From Episyrphus balteatus (taxonomy: Eukaryota; Arthropoda; Insecta; Diptera; Syrphidae), in NCBI RefSeq assembly GCF_945859705.1, contig NC_079135.1, positions 82,592,253-82,656,252 on the forward strand: a stretch of DNA of 64,000 nt, in the 5' to 3' direction. The notes below the pieces were generated by a model. The model was not told the DNA's origin and did not search any database. It worked only from the letters and a program-made list of their open reading frames with translations. A program made the position numbers and the translations under genes. Below, piece after piece: positions 46,915 to 59,637 of this stretch. The stretch's first letter is position 1, and each line of letters begins with the position of its first letter.

Positions 46915-47786
46915 TAATATACATACTCACAGGCTTAATAGAAAAAGAAATTCATTTCGGCTTCATTTTTGTTCGTTCTTATCATTAATGTATCTATTTA
47001 ATTTCGTGATTTATTTAAATTTTTATTCTTTTACATGTTTTAAATATTTAAAATAATCAAATACTCAAGTTAAATCAACAACTAACAGCTGCACAAATTT
47101 TCTATATAAAGCTCAAACTTCATTAGTTGTTCGTCCTATATTTTGTATCCTTTCAGTTGAGTTGCTAGAAAATAAGCTGCATATAAGTTAGTAATATACC
47201 TTACCTTTACACTATACACCCACCATAATCGACATCCAGGAAATGAACTGTGAACCTTAGGTAAGGTAAAATCGTCCCCAATGCGAACTAAAGCATAAGA
47301 AGAAATTATCCAGGATAATAAAACATGAATGACGTGGGTATACGTTATATTCTAGGTAGTAGAAGAGATACAAGAAGAATACAAAAGATGAATTTTCTTC
47401 CCGTTAGTACTGATGAACATTATAACCTCTTTTTATTAGTATAACGTATAGAATGTATATGACGACGGTTATTACAAAGTTCAAAGTTGGCTTTCAAGGG
47501 ATATGAAAGAAAAATGGATGTATTATTATAGTCGTGCGGTTGTCAGTGGAATAAGTTTCTGAACGTATCTCAATCATTTTGCCTTAGAGGATTTAAGACT
47601 AACTTGTTGAAATTTTGTTATGCAAATGGATATTTCCGGCATATATCTTATTGAAATTCAAAATTTAAACAAGATATTTTTAATGAATTAAACATACATA
47701 GAAAAATAAGTGTGGTCTGTTTGTGACGAAAAAAGTAATCGCATTGATTTGTTTTGTTTATTAGGTGAAGCAAATGCATTCTGACT
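46915..47786. other. Intergenic stretch
   Basis: No supported gene, TIR or tandem repeat. It may be single-copy DNA. Confidence 0.4.
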
Positions 47787-47787
47787 C

Positions 47788-48101
47788 TTATTTTATTTTA
47801 TTTTATTTTATTTTATTTTATTTTATTTTATTTTATTTTATTTTATTTTATTTTATTTTATTTTATTTTATTTTATTTTATTTTATGTTATTTTATTTTA
47901 TTTTATTTTATTTCATTTTATTTTATTTTATTTTATTTTATTTTATTTTATTTTATTTTATTTTATTTTATTTTATTTTATTTTATTTTATTTTATTTTA
48001 TTTTATTTTATTTTATTTTATTTTATTTTATTTTATTTATTTTATTTTATTTTATTTTATTTTATTTTATTTTATTTTATTTTATTTTATTTTATTTTAC
48101 T
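47788..48101 (+). repeat. (TTTTA)n pentanucleotide microsatellite, about 62 copies
   Basis: An almost pure TTTTA repeat over about 310 bp with a few substitutions (near 47887 and 47913) and one phase slip near 48038, followed by TTTTACTTTATGTCC. Because 5 and 3 are coprime, it leaves a spurious phenylalanine/isoleucine/leucine/tyrosine ORF open. Confidence 0.97.
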
Positions 48102-48974
48102 TTATGTCCAGTACCTAAAAAATAAATATTGAAATTGAAATTTTTCGATTTCGTTCTTATTTTATAAAAACATACGCAAACAATTTTTCTCCAAATATTT
48201 TTTGCATTTATGTACATGACATAAAATATCTCATTTAGTTACAATATCAAATTCTTTGATATTATTAATTAATTGCCAAACAATTTTAATTGCGCTTGCC
48301 ATAACACTTAACAAATACATTTTCATCCTATGCTAATTTCATAGCCAATATTATGCCACAGGACATTCGACAACTGTGAAACTGACAGCGGACAATTCAA
48401 TTATTTTTAATTAACTTAAAACACCTGGAGACCATAAATGTTTTTCGCTTTTTTGTTTAAAAGTACCTCATTATGGTTAATGCCAACATCAATAGAGTTT
48501 GTTTGTTTGTTTGTTTATGCATAGTCTTCAAATCTTTTATTGACTCAAAAATAAAAAAAAAAATATTTTCTCATTATTTTTTACACTTTTTCTTTTTGTG
48601 GGAAATGGCAGAGGAAAGAAGTAAACCGTTTAATGCTTTGCTGCCAGTTGCTATTATCCGGAACTATACTCAAGAGAAGTTTCTTGTCTTTTTATCAACA
48701 AAAAAAAAAGGATCAAGAAGAATGAAAATTATTTGGGTGGACATAAATGATTAAGAATTTGTCAAAAATTATGTTTGGAGGTGTTTTATTTTATCAAAGC
48801 TGATGAATTCTCATTACTGTGCTGTAGAATTCTTGCAAAACAATAAAAAAAAAAACTGGAATTTTATACATTTCTTCTCCGAAAATATATTTTTACTAAT
48901 TGCTTTTAGTAGTGAATATACGATGAGAACTATCAAATATATATTTCCATAAAATAATATTATTTTATTTTAAT
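48102..48974. other. Intergenic stretch
   Basis: AT-rich. The 93-aa ORF at 48473-48754 has a low-complexity start (VCLFVCLCI) and no recognisable domain; I do not support it as a gene. Confidence 0.4.
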
Positions 48975-48996
48975 GGGTCACTGCGGTGTATGCGTA
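48975..48996 (-). repeat. TACGCATACACC-CAGTGACCC word, copy 2
   Basis: The complement of the 29544 and 58473 words, with one mismatch. It is followed on the plus strand by GACGCGATAACGTC (49007-49020). A related GACGTTATCACG lies in the other orientation at 50468-50479, which may indicate the ends of a decayed 1.5-kb element. Confidence 0.45.
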
Positions 48997-49020
48997 TTAT
49001 TTTATTGACGCGATAACGTC

Positions 49021-52000
49021 TTATAAATCGATGAACCATGGCAGCCACCACAAAAAAGTGACGCCATTTTCTAGCATTCCACTCTCGCACTTTCGCAGTG
49101 CGGCAAAAATTTCAATTCAAAAGTAAAAATAAGCTATTAGAGGTACAAAAATCTTCTATATAGCTTATTTGAAAGTTAAATACATTTGAAGGATTTTTTA
49201 AAAATTCCATCTTTTAATAGGGTAAATAGGGGTAAGTGATTATTGGTAGGGGAATTTTTTTTTTTTGACAATTTGAAAAACGTCATTCGGAAGATAATAA
49301 AAAAAAAGTTAGGGGTCTGATACGGATTTTTTTTAGTCTCTGCATTTCGAAATATGAATTTTTGAAAAATTCAAGCTTATAGAACATGTAGTCTATAACT
49401 GTGCGTATACATGTGCAAAAAATTGGTATTTCAAAATGGTTTTTGACCGAATAACGGGAAAAACAAGTTTTTTGTCCCAAGTTTTTTACCTTTTTAACCG
49501 TTTTTTAATTTTATCTTTTTTTTTCTTCAACACATAAATTAATGAAATTTATATTGTAGATAGATAAAAGACAGGACTATATCTGTGCAAAATTGAAATC
49601 AATTTTGTAGTCACAATTTTGAGATAACGGTAAAATAAAATTTTATTATTCAACAGGTTCTATCTTTTGATCTAAAGCAAATACAAATTTGATTTAACTT
49701 TATTGAGCATCCTGATGATGTTACCTTTCATTTGGTATATCGCACATAACTATACATTCGCTAAAAATGTTTAATTAAAAAACTTGCGAAATACCTCAAA
49801 ACACCTGTGGAGATCTGTTGATCATGAACAGCCACCGGTGTGGAAAGTACCGTAATCTCAGTTTGGAATTTCGACATGGTTGGCTTTAAAAAATTCTAAC
49901 TTTTTTTCTAGGCATCACAGAAATAAGATTGTCATATGAAAGGTGAAATTATAAGCTTTTACATGATATACAATTTTTTAAAGGTTGTCTAAAAAAAGTT
50001 GATTCAATAGCTTGAGAACATAAAATTATACGTTTTTTTTGCTTTTTTTGATGAAAATTGATCAAGTTCGAAAAATTCTAGCTCTTTTTGTAGATGCCTA
50101 ATAGACATGATCGATATATATATATTTTGAGCTGAAGCAATAAGCTTTCAGGTGGTATAAAATTTATTATAGGTTGTTATATCAAAAAAATGAATTTTTG
50201 GGTGATGGAAATGATTTTTTTTTCACTTTTTTCATAAGAAATGATTGTTTTTAATAAATTATTTTAATACTTTTTGCGCATTGTAAAAATATTTGGCGTT
50301 TAAATTAATTTTTTTTGTAAGCTTTTAAAATAAAAAAATTAATATAATGAGAAAAGAAAAAAGGTAATTTTTTTTAGATTTTTCTTTAAAATTATGATTG
50401 TTTGAAATAAAAAAAAACCCTTCAATTGACTTATTTTAAACAAAAGCACACAACCTGTTTTCTTACGACGTTATCACGTAAAATCATCGTCCTTAAACCG
50501 GCCTTACAGACAACCTCTTTTCAACGATTTTATATAATTATAAAAATATTGTTGTCAATGACCAAATATATCAACTCGTTAAATCTAATTGACCAATCAT
50601 TTCAATTACATCATTAGTTACTCAGAGTTTCACCGTTTAACGTATGTAATTGGCGTCACCGACAGTAAAAGTATGTTATTTATATATTTTTTTTTTTAAT
50701 AATTGAGGAAAGTAAACCTTTTTCAATATTTCAATATACAATATTGCATAAAATTCGTTTATGTTTAAAACTATTATAATTTTTTTTTTTTAAGTTTTTC
50801 CTTTTTATTTTAATCTTCCCTATTCAACCTGGATTGCATATTTATAGGTCAATAAAGAATAAAAGAAAATGAATGACAGTAGTCTTATAAAATAAATATA
50901 ATTAAAGTCTCATCTTTAAGGTTATCACCATGATCCTGATTCAAGAACATGATTCCATAATTTAAAAGGATTCTTTTCTATTGAATACCCTTTGTGTTGT
51001 AAGAATCCTCAAGGCAAAGGCAATCTCTGAACTTCGCATATTCTATATTCAAGTCCTTTTTGCCTCAAACATCCGTAACTTTTATTTGCTTTACGATTTT
51101 AGAAAAGAGAATAATACATTTTAACGATTTATCAAAAAGGCATTCAACATTTTACTACTATATAATATATACCAACTGTTGAAGGAATTCATTGAACTGG
51201 AACAAAAAGTCAAAAGCCGTCAGCTTTTAGTCTTAAGTTCACTGAATTGTTATTTTAAAGGCTGGCATGTGCATTTGTAGAACCTGGAAAACGATTTTGA
51301 TAGGATATGATGATGGTGTGGTGCCGCTCATCCTTTAACAAGAAGTGTATGATACCTATACCTTCTATATTATACGGCAACCGTAGCAACTAGGCGTTCA
51401 TTTTTCCTAAACTATACACACAAGCACATGACTGTGTGTGAAGTTTGAAAGCATTTGCCTTCAAGATTTGCACAAGAGTATCTTAACCGTCTTTATGCTC
51501 AAAAGATAGTGTAGAGTTTCCTTGTTATTTTTTTTATGACACAGTGTGTCTTCCTGGTCTTGCAGAAGGACAAAATGCACTTTAATAATCCTTATAGAGG
51601 AATAAAATCAAATAAAAGTCTTTTCACCATTTGCATGGATGGATGGAGATGAACAATATCCGGCAGAATAACAACTTCATTTAAGTTGGTAGTTTTTTTT
51701 TTAGTATTTCCAGCAGATTTGTCCAGCAAGGTTATGAGCTTTAAAAGATTTCTTTTTAGTTTCTTTAAAAATCTCATTAGAATTATAATTGAACTTTGAT
51801 CGGCTTCAAGACTTTTACTCATTAAAGCTTAATTGAATTCGTTTTCTGAAATCTAAAGTGCTGATGACCATCATACCGGAGACCTCAAAACCAGTGGAAT
51901 ATGGGAACCCAATTAAGAGGTTTAGTTTCTCCCCTTTAAAAATTTCTTTGATAGTTTATTCATTTTTTATAATATATGTTGTATAAAAAATATGACACTG

Positions 52001-52295
52001 GTTAACAAGTAATTTGTTGAAGAAACCAAAATACAATTTTCAAATGTCAATCGAAGTCATAAATATTATATCAGTTTACATTCTTATTGCCAAACGTGCG
52101 GTTAAATTTGAAGACCCGTCAACTGATAACTTTGCGGTCATGGTGACTGTAGACGAGCTGTTGGTGGAAATGGCTCAGAAATTTTATTGTTCCCCAACCA
52201 TTAGGTACGAAATTAGAAGTCCGGTTAAAGGGTTTAAACTAATTTCGGGGTTATAAGTTTAGGTCACAGAATTTTTGCCACAAGAACAAAAATAT
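49021..52295. other. Intergenic stretch without resolved elements
   Basis: No long ORF, TIR pair or tandem array could be supported. CCTTTCATTTGGTATATC lies near 49731. The ORFs at 49283-49480 (-), 50426-50617 (+), 51592-51822 (-) and 52014-52256 (+) have no recognisable motif. Confidence 0.4.
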
Positions 52296-52745
52296 ATTTT
52301 TTGCATTTTATAACGATAATATTTCAAGAAAGAAGGCTAATAGAATTTTTCTGATTGCGCATTCGAGTTCAACAACCCAAAAACCTCCAGAAAAGTTTAT
52401 TTTGGTTCTTGTGGTAAAGAAAAGTTTAATTTGGTTGTGCAGTGCTGTTTCTGAGTCAAATACCGCTACTTAAATTTTAAATATCTCGGGCAGTAAAAGA
52501 GATATCTGAAAGATTTAAACATTTTTTGGAAGAATAAAACCAGTTCTTATAGGCACAGTTACAAATTTATTCATAATGATTTACACCACACAATAACATA
52601 ACCTTGAAAACAGCCAAAATGACGTTTTTGGCATTTTATACCGGTAATATTTCAAAAATGGACGGCAATACAAATTTTCTGGCTTCAAATTCGAGTTCAG
52701 CACATCTAAAACCTATAGAAAAGTATATTTTGGTTCTTGTGGCAA
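52296..52745 (+). repeat. Two diverged direct copies of a 120-bp segment
   Basis: TTTGCATTTTATAACGATAA, then TTCGAGTTCAACA and AAAGTTTATTTTGGTTCTTG at 52298-52419, recur as GGCATTTTATACCGGTAATA, TTCGAGTTCAGCA and AAGTATATTTTGGTTCTTG at 52629-52743. Spacing is about 330 bp. Both copies are followed by TGTGG-AAA. The function is unknown; it could be a duplicated element fragment. Confidence 0.65.
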
Positions 52746-54668
52746 AAACCTTGTTGACCCGTGTAATAGGTGGTGTACCTCAAAGCACCGTTGTAGGTCC
52801 AATTTTGGTGCATTTTTACAGCCGATATTTCATGAGCCTTTCTGTACCTTTAATAAATAACTAAAGAGTTTTTCCTACGAATCAACGTGATATATTTGAT
52901 CAAACGATCTTGAAAGTCCCACGAATCGAAAAGACATACAAAAGTGCATAGAAAGCACTGTTATTTGAACTTATTTGAAAAAGAACGGTGGCATAACTTC
53001 TTGGAGAGATAAATTAAGTACGTTCATCGTTTGCAAAAAAACTAAAATTTTCGTTAACTAAAAGAGAAATATTCTTAGCATTTTGTTGTTGTTTAAATAG
53101 ATTATACTTAAATTGACGGAAAACAGCAGCGTACCTAACTGCAACTATGGAAACTTACGAGAGATGAAAAAGAGAAATAATTGCAATACCAAATTGTGAA
53201 ATTTTACTTTTTCTTATTCTCCTTCTTTAAAAATTTTAATTTTATAAGCTTGGTTAACATTGGCTTCAATAGCAAGTACCTCCACACACCACTTGACCAA
53301 ATCCATGAGCATTATTATTGCATGTTGAATTAGGTTTCGATTGAAGGAATACAAATTCCTTACTTATCAATACTACCTAATATCAGTTCTCCATCTCTAT
53401 TAGAAGTACATAACTAACATTAAATAACAAACAAAACTTAGCCAGCTCGTAATTTTGAAACAGATGTATGGTATGGAGGAGAATGAACAATGAACACACA
53501 TCCATTACATTATTGTACATTTTAGTAGTTGACTTCTATTTGACATTTATTTATTCAATCAATTGATGCCTACAAATATTTATGTGCCTCTTGTATTTGT
53601 TAGTATTATATTATTGATCTAACATAATTGGATTCCAAAATATTGCTCACCTTAGGGAGTTAACTTAATTTAGAAAGAATATACACACATAACTGTTCTG
53701 TATATGATTGACCAAAGTAATTTATATTAACAAGTTGTTGACATATACAAAGTTCCTCGAAGATTAAATAAATTCATTAATGAAGGGAAATCCTTCCCTA
53801 TATGAAGTTATTTGTTAGTTAATTTAGTTTTATCTGTTCTGAATTATTATTCTGATTTGGACGTACATTTTAATTGCATAAATAAAGAAGGAAAAATAGA
53901 CATGTCTACAATAATTCCTTAATTACAAGTAAATATAGATTTATAGAATACAAAAATTCATCTTCATTAGGAAAGTGAAGGTTCTCAGACCAGATTTCTG
54001 AAATTAAAAAAAAATCGCGTTCATAATGAGAATCTGACTAACTAGTTCGTGATAAGGAAAATTCTATGAAATATTTTATCTGGCGTTAGGAATAGAAGAG
54101 GTTTAGAAATGAATGTGGAAAATGATTGTTTCAAAAACATGTTCACAAAGATAATACAAAAATAATACAAATAAAAAGAAGATCAAAAAAATCTAATACG
54201 CTTCAAAGTAGCACATTCAATTGTTTATTATTTTTTTTTTTTGTTCCGAAAGAACTTTTTTTTATTTGTGAAAAATTTCGATAAGCTCAAGCTCGACACA
54301 AAAGACAATCAAAACGGTGTTTCAATGGAATAAAGAATCCATTTTCAAAAACCTAATATAAAATTAGCAACATGGAATCTTCCTTCAACGCAAGGTATTA
54401 ACAATAATTTTTCAAAAAAAATTAAATCTATTGCATATTATTTTTTATCAACGTATGCAATTATAATTATTTATTTATTTTTTATTTATGCAGTATTTTT
54501 TTCTTTGATATTAATTCAAGTTTTTTCTTTGATTAATTCAAGTTACAATTATTATTACCAAACGTGATAACTTCATAATTTATAATTTTTTACGCTCAAT
54601 ATTATAAAAAAGCGAAAAAAATTAATTAAAATTAATTAAATTAAAATTAGCATTTCTCACTGTGTCAA
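52746..54668. other. Intergenic stretch
   Basis: AT-rich with no supported gene or repeat pair. It is one of the less repeat-dense parts of the window. Confidence 0.4.
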
Positions 54669-55620
54669 TTTTTTTACTTGCGATATACATAGGTACTATA
54701 GGGCAAGTTTAGGATTCGTAAAAAAAATCGAACTCGAGATAACAATTTTACATGACATTACGATGTTGGAGAATGCCAAAAAAGTGGGTCTGTCTCTATC
54801 TGGAGCTGCAGCCTAAACAAGTGAAGTGATTTTCTTCAAACTTGGTAGTTAGCAGTTTTTGGTGATTCCCTAGAGGGGAAATTGAAATTTTTTTATGACC
54901 AAAACTAACGGTACCTGCCATATAAAGTTAATTTTTTTCAAAAACGGCTCTAACGATTTTGATTTAAATTTTTTTTTGTAGTATTACACATAAGAGCCAA
55001 CTTTTAAAATAAAAAAAATATTTTTTGTACCGTTATTAACGGTACCTGTCATATAACGTTTTTTTTCGTTTCTGAATATCTCGTACAACATTAACCCGAT
55101 TTGAATGAAAATTTTAATACAAAAGTGTTTAGGTAAAGGTAATATTAAAATTTTTGAAAATTAAAAAAAAACGCATTTTTGCATTTTTAAAAAATATTTC
55201 AAAATTTTTTTTTTGAAAATCAATTTTTTGAAAACGGATTAATGAAAAATTTTGAAATTTAGTTTTTATGTGTAAATTAATTGTTTCTTCAAAATGGCGT
55301 ACCAACTATTTTTTTTGAAAAATGTTAGAAAATTTTTTATATATAAAAAATTATTTTAAAAAAAAGGCAATTTTTGAAAAAATTTTTATAAAAATACCTT
55401 TTTATACAAGTAATAAAATGGCTTACTTGGTTTTTTTTCAAAACATCATTTAAAACGGAGTTTAATTAATTATAAAAACAGATTTAATTTTTTTACACTC
55501 CCTATGAAATTTCTTGAAAATATCAAATTTTTCCTAATTTTCTTGAATAAAAAGCTTTAACATTAGAGTGACTTTAAGCATAAGAGCAAGTACGTGCGAC
55601 CCAAGTCGTGCATTTTATTT
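54669..55620 (+). mobile_element. DINE-1/Helentron-like element, copy B
   Basis: The blocks follow the same order as in copy A at 31725: TTTTTTTACTTGCGATATAC, CATGACATTACGATG, AATGCCAAAAAAGTGGGTCT, a residual GTCTGTCT tract, GGAGCTGCAGCCTAAAC, modules with AACGGTACCTGCCATA and CCGTTATTAACGGTACC, then GAGCAAGTACGTGCGACC and AAGTCGTGCATTTTATTTT. It is about 950 bp and uninterrupted, so it defines the element's basic length. There is no Rep/helicase, so it is non-autonomous. Confidence 0.7.
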
Positions 55621-58472
55621 TATATGCAAAAGTATAAAAAAAATATACCTTTAATAAGCCTTATATTTCTTCTAAGGAATTAAACCATAACTTAAAGCCT
55701 ATAATGTTTTGTAAAAAGAATTCAAATTATTTCTTGAAATCATACACTTTTCATAAAAAAATGCGAAAAAAATTATTTTTTTTTTCCTAACACATCATAT
55801 TGTCAATATTTTTATATGACAAATTATAATAAATTTTTATCATTTAACCTTTAAAAATACGCATCAACCATATCTGTACGACACCTACAAAGACACCTTT
55901 TTAAAGACAACCATATCAAAATTAAAACTGAGATTAAGGTATTTCCCTCACAGATTAGTGTTGTCAGGTGAATCTTTAACACTTTTAAGACCATAAATAT
56001 TTTTTTTTAAGGATTTTAGATTCATATAAAAAGAACACACTTCACAGATTTATATAGAACAGGGTTTTTAAATGCGCAATTTTCATTCGCTTGAGTTCTT
56101 CTTCTACATAAAATACCTCTGATTCACTTTTGATGAACTTACCTATATCTTGCAGTATAGACAGTCAAAGGAATTATCTTCATGCGGGAACACCTCTCTG
56201 AAATACTGTATTATAAGAACGAAATATAGCATTGCATACAATGAAGGTATATCTATTCTTGAATGTATGTAGATAATAGTTTAATTATTGAAATAAGAAG
56301 AAAGCAACAATGTTCTATTGTCCAGAATATTTGCATAAATTTACATCATGAGCCGTAAGGAGAAATGAGAAGTTGTAGATTTGAGAGGATACATACTTTG
56401 CTCAGGCCTTGTTAGGTGTCTTTTATATTTTATTTAAATTCGTATAATTGACGCAGCCTTGGTGCTGCCTATTAATTAGCTCCTATGCATGTTTTATTTA
56501 CGTATTAAATCTCATCATGGATTTATAAGTGAGTTGGAATTTTTTAAATGATTTTAATCAAATCCTAGCAAATATGTATGAGTCCATGAGATTATTAAGA
56601 ATTTATTATTTAATGGATAACGCTTCTAGTGACTAATTTTTACACTAATAAACCTGTGAGACACAACAACTGTTTCGTATTTAAACATAAAATTTGAAAT
56701 TCACGATAAAATACTTTTATTTCATTACCTTACCTTTAAAACCTATCCGGTATTAATTTGACTTTTTGATTATCTTAATATGTTTTTTTTTTGCCAGAGT
56801 CATTAATTATTACATATTATTAATTTATTAAGTCATTAAAGCCACAAAAAAACAACCAGAAAAACTACTAATAAAACGGTAGCTTTATTTATTATTTAAA
56901 TAAAAGAATTGATACAAAATATCCACCACAACAGGTTGTTATAACACAATACATATATCATTACCTGCTAGGCTACAATTAATGTAAGAAATAAAAAAAA
57001 AAAATTAAAACAATAATAATAACCGCAGTTCATTACACAGAAATATCATTGTTAAATACAAAAAAATATATATATCATTTTTTCCGCTCTTTGTAATTGA
57101 ATCTCTTTTAATCAGTAGGCGCCAATAATTTCCAATTAAATTATGAATTTATAATCTGCATGAGGTGAGCTAATTATAGTAAAAGCTCATAAATATTATA
57201 ACGAAAAATATAAGCTTTGAAACCACATTCAACAGTTTTATCTTTAAAATTAATTTAATCTCCATTAGTTAACATAATGTCATTTAGTGAAAACCATCCG
57301 GCAGATACCGAATTCAGTAATAGAACGCATGAACCAATAAATCAGCATCGTCTTTTTGACTAGGTATTTTGTTTCGCTTGACATCACGTCAAAATTTTTC
57401 TCATCTCTCATTATTTCAACACTTTATGCAAATCTCAGTCAGTCATAAAGCAGAATTTCAATTAAAAATAATGACACTTGGTTGTGTTAGTTTCTTTTTG
57501 GGCCCTTTATTACAATTTCAGTGGCAATCCTAATGCGGAAACAGAGTGTAAAAATATTTCCATCCTACGAAAAGTCTAATTTACATGACATATACTGCGG
57601 TTGAAATGGAAAACGTATAATACATGCTCTCACATTCTGATTGTCCTTCGACACACAAGCACCTTTTTGGTTCCTTTTTGTAGATAATAAATGTACCTCT
57701 TCTATACAACACGTTGACCACTGTTTCATTATACGTTCGGCCAAGTGGCATCAGGAACGACACAACACTAAAAGGCAGTTTTCGGTTAAGGCAATGTAAT
57801 TCAGCTTCAATGCGACCTCAATTACACACGAAATTATATGACCCGTTTATTTACAATCCTGCAGGGTAACTGTATTGAGTATTTCTTGGGTATAATTATG
57901 AGACGGTTGCTGGAACTAACTGCACGCATTTATTTGTGGTGATATGGTAGCACAATGTTGTTGATTTGGAAAGATAATACTGAAGGAGAATTGTATATCG
58001 TTGTGCCTCGTTATATCGGTAGAGGACTAAGGACTTTAAAATCAAATTGAGTTTTTTGTTTTTGTATTAAAATTGCGAATCAAATTTAGAAAGTTAATGA
58101 GAAAAAGAATTGATTGAATTGACCAATGGTCAGTATGTGTTCACTGTTAAATCTGTAGATGTGAAAGTTTAACTGAAGAAACTGAAAATATAACCCCAAG
58201 TTCGGGTGTTCGAAAAAAAAAAATCTAATATCTGAAAAAGTCTAAAATCAAAAATGTAGATCTCTGAGAGTAATTGCCTTAGATTGTATGAAATTAATGT
58301 TTGCAAGTTCTAAGCTAACCTTTTATTGCTGCATCCTGCTATATACACAAACTTGCCTGACTAATTAAACCATTTGAAAGTTCAACAAAGCTCAACTCTT
58401 TTAATAGAACTCTTCAAGAAAAGAAGAGAAAATTCGATTTAACTTAAAAAAAAAATTACAATTAGAAATAAG
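55621..58472. other. Repeat-poor intergenic stretch
   Basis: No TIR pair, tandem repeat or recognised gene. 57480-57960 is less A+T-rich and of higher complexity than its surroundings, and ATTAATTA and TTTATGCAAAT words occur between 56.4 and 57.5 kb. Host single-copy or regulatory DNA is possible but unproven. Confidence 0.35.
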
Positions 58473-58496
58473 TACGCATACACCACAGTGACCCGC
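58473..58496 (+). repeat. TACGCATACACCACAGTGAC word, copy 3
   Basis: Identical over 20 bases to 29544-29563 and followed by CCGC. It lies about 95 bp left of the foldback element at 58591. Confidence 0.6.
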
Positions 58497-58590
58497 TAAA
58501 GAAATAATAATATAAAAAGTGTATCGAGCCCGATGCAGAAAAGCAATACAAACATTTTATTGATCTTGAAAATAAAAAGTGCTCTTTTGC

Positions 58591-59637
58591 TTTAAAGGAG
58601 ATGGCACATTTTTCTATGGAGCTTGGGCCCAGTGTGTACACCATCGAAATTGGTATCAAATGAAAGGTGATGATAAGCAAATTACGTGGTTGAAATATTT
58701 TCAAAATCGTTAGTGGGGTTTTGGAGATATTGGAGTTTGAAGTTTCGGATTTCAAAACAGAGAATTCAGGTATTTTTCAAACAATTAATCGTAGAATGCG
58801 TAATAATGGATGTACAAAAATAATATTTGTATCAAATGAAAGGTATTTCTCTTGTCTATAAATCTGTATTAAAAATATTTTTCTATGTTAAAGAAAAATT
58901 ATACATATTAAGTATTTACTTCTCCTGTTCTCCTATTTTTCCTGGGCTATCAGGTGATAAATGATTTGTCAAATCACGATAATTATTTTGGAAGTTATGA
59001 TGGAATAAATTATTATGAATGCAAACATTCATAAACAGATACATGCATACATACATTAGTATGAATTCGGGTACACAAAAATACTGTATTCGGGTATAAA
59101 CGAATAACTCGATTACCCTAGTTTCTTTTCTTATTAGTTAATAGGCATATTTCAGCGCGTTTTTGTGTATTTTATAAGGTTTTTCTATGATTTATAGAAC
59201 AGTTTTTATTTATGTAGAATAAAAGATAGCACATTAAGCTATGTAATAATTACAAAAAATACTTTGATATTTCAATGTTCCAAAGGCCTCGCTTAAAAAA
59301 ATCACCTTTTGAGAAGTAAATACCTAATATGTATAATTTTTCTTTAACATAGAAAAATATTTTTAATACAGATTTATAGACGAGAGAAATACCTTTCATT
59401 TGATACCAATATTATTTTTGTACATCCATTATTACGCATTCTACGATTAATTGTTTGTAAAAATACCTGAATTCTCGGTTTTGAAATCCGAAACTTCAAA
59501 CTCCAATATCTCCAAAACCCCACTAACGATTTTGAGCATATTTTACCCACGTAATAATGTGCTTATCATCACCTTTCATTTGATACCAATTTCGTTAGTG
59601 TACACACTGGGCCCAAAAATGTGCCATCTCCTTTAAA
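58591..59637. mobile_element. 1.05-kb foldback element with TTTAAAGGAGATGGCAC ends
   Basis: The left arm 58591-58928 and right arm 59299-59637 are inverted copies at high identity around a loop of about 370 bp. Landmarks in both arms are GGCCCA-TGTGTACAC, ATTGGTATCAAATGAAAGGT, GGTTTTGGAGATATTGGAGT and TACATTATTACGCATT-like segments. The ends are TTTAAAGGAGATGGCAC. The arms produce the similar minus- and plus-strand ORFs at 58462-58755 and 59451-59636, which are not genes. No TSD can be separated from the terminal TTTAAA. Confidence 0.88.

Noticed and set aside
47765..48118. 117-residue FILFY-repeat ORF
   Set aside because: Produced by the (TTTTA)n microsatellite.
49007..50479. GATAACGTC words in inverted orientation as ends of a 1.5-kb element
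   Set aside because: Only about 12 bases match and no TSD or longer TIR could be seen; mentioned with the word at 48975 but not called.
58462..59636. Two similar ORFs on opposite strands (SKTPLTIL-FHLIPIS)
   Set aside because: They are the same sequence read from the two arms of a foldback element; non-coding.
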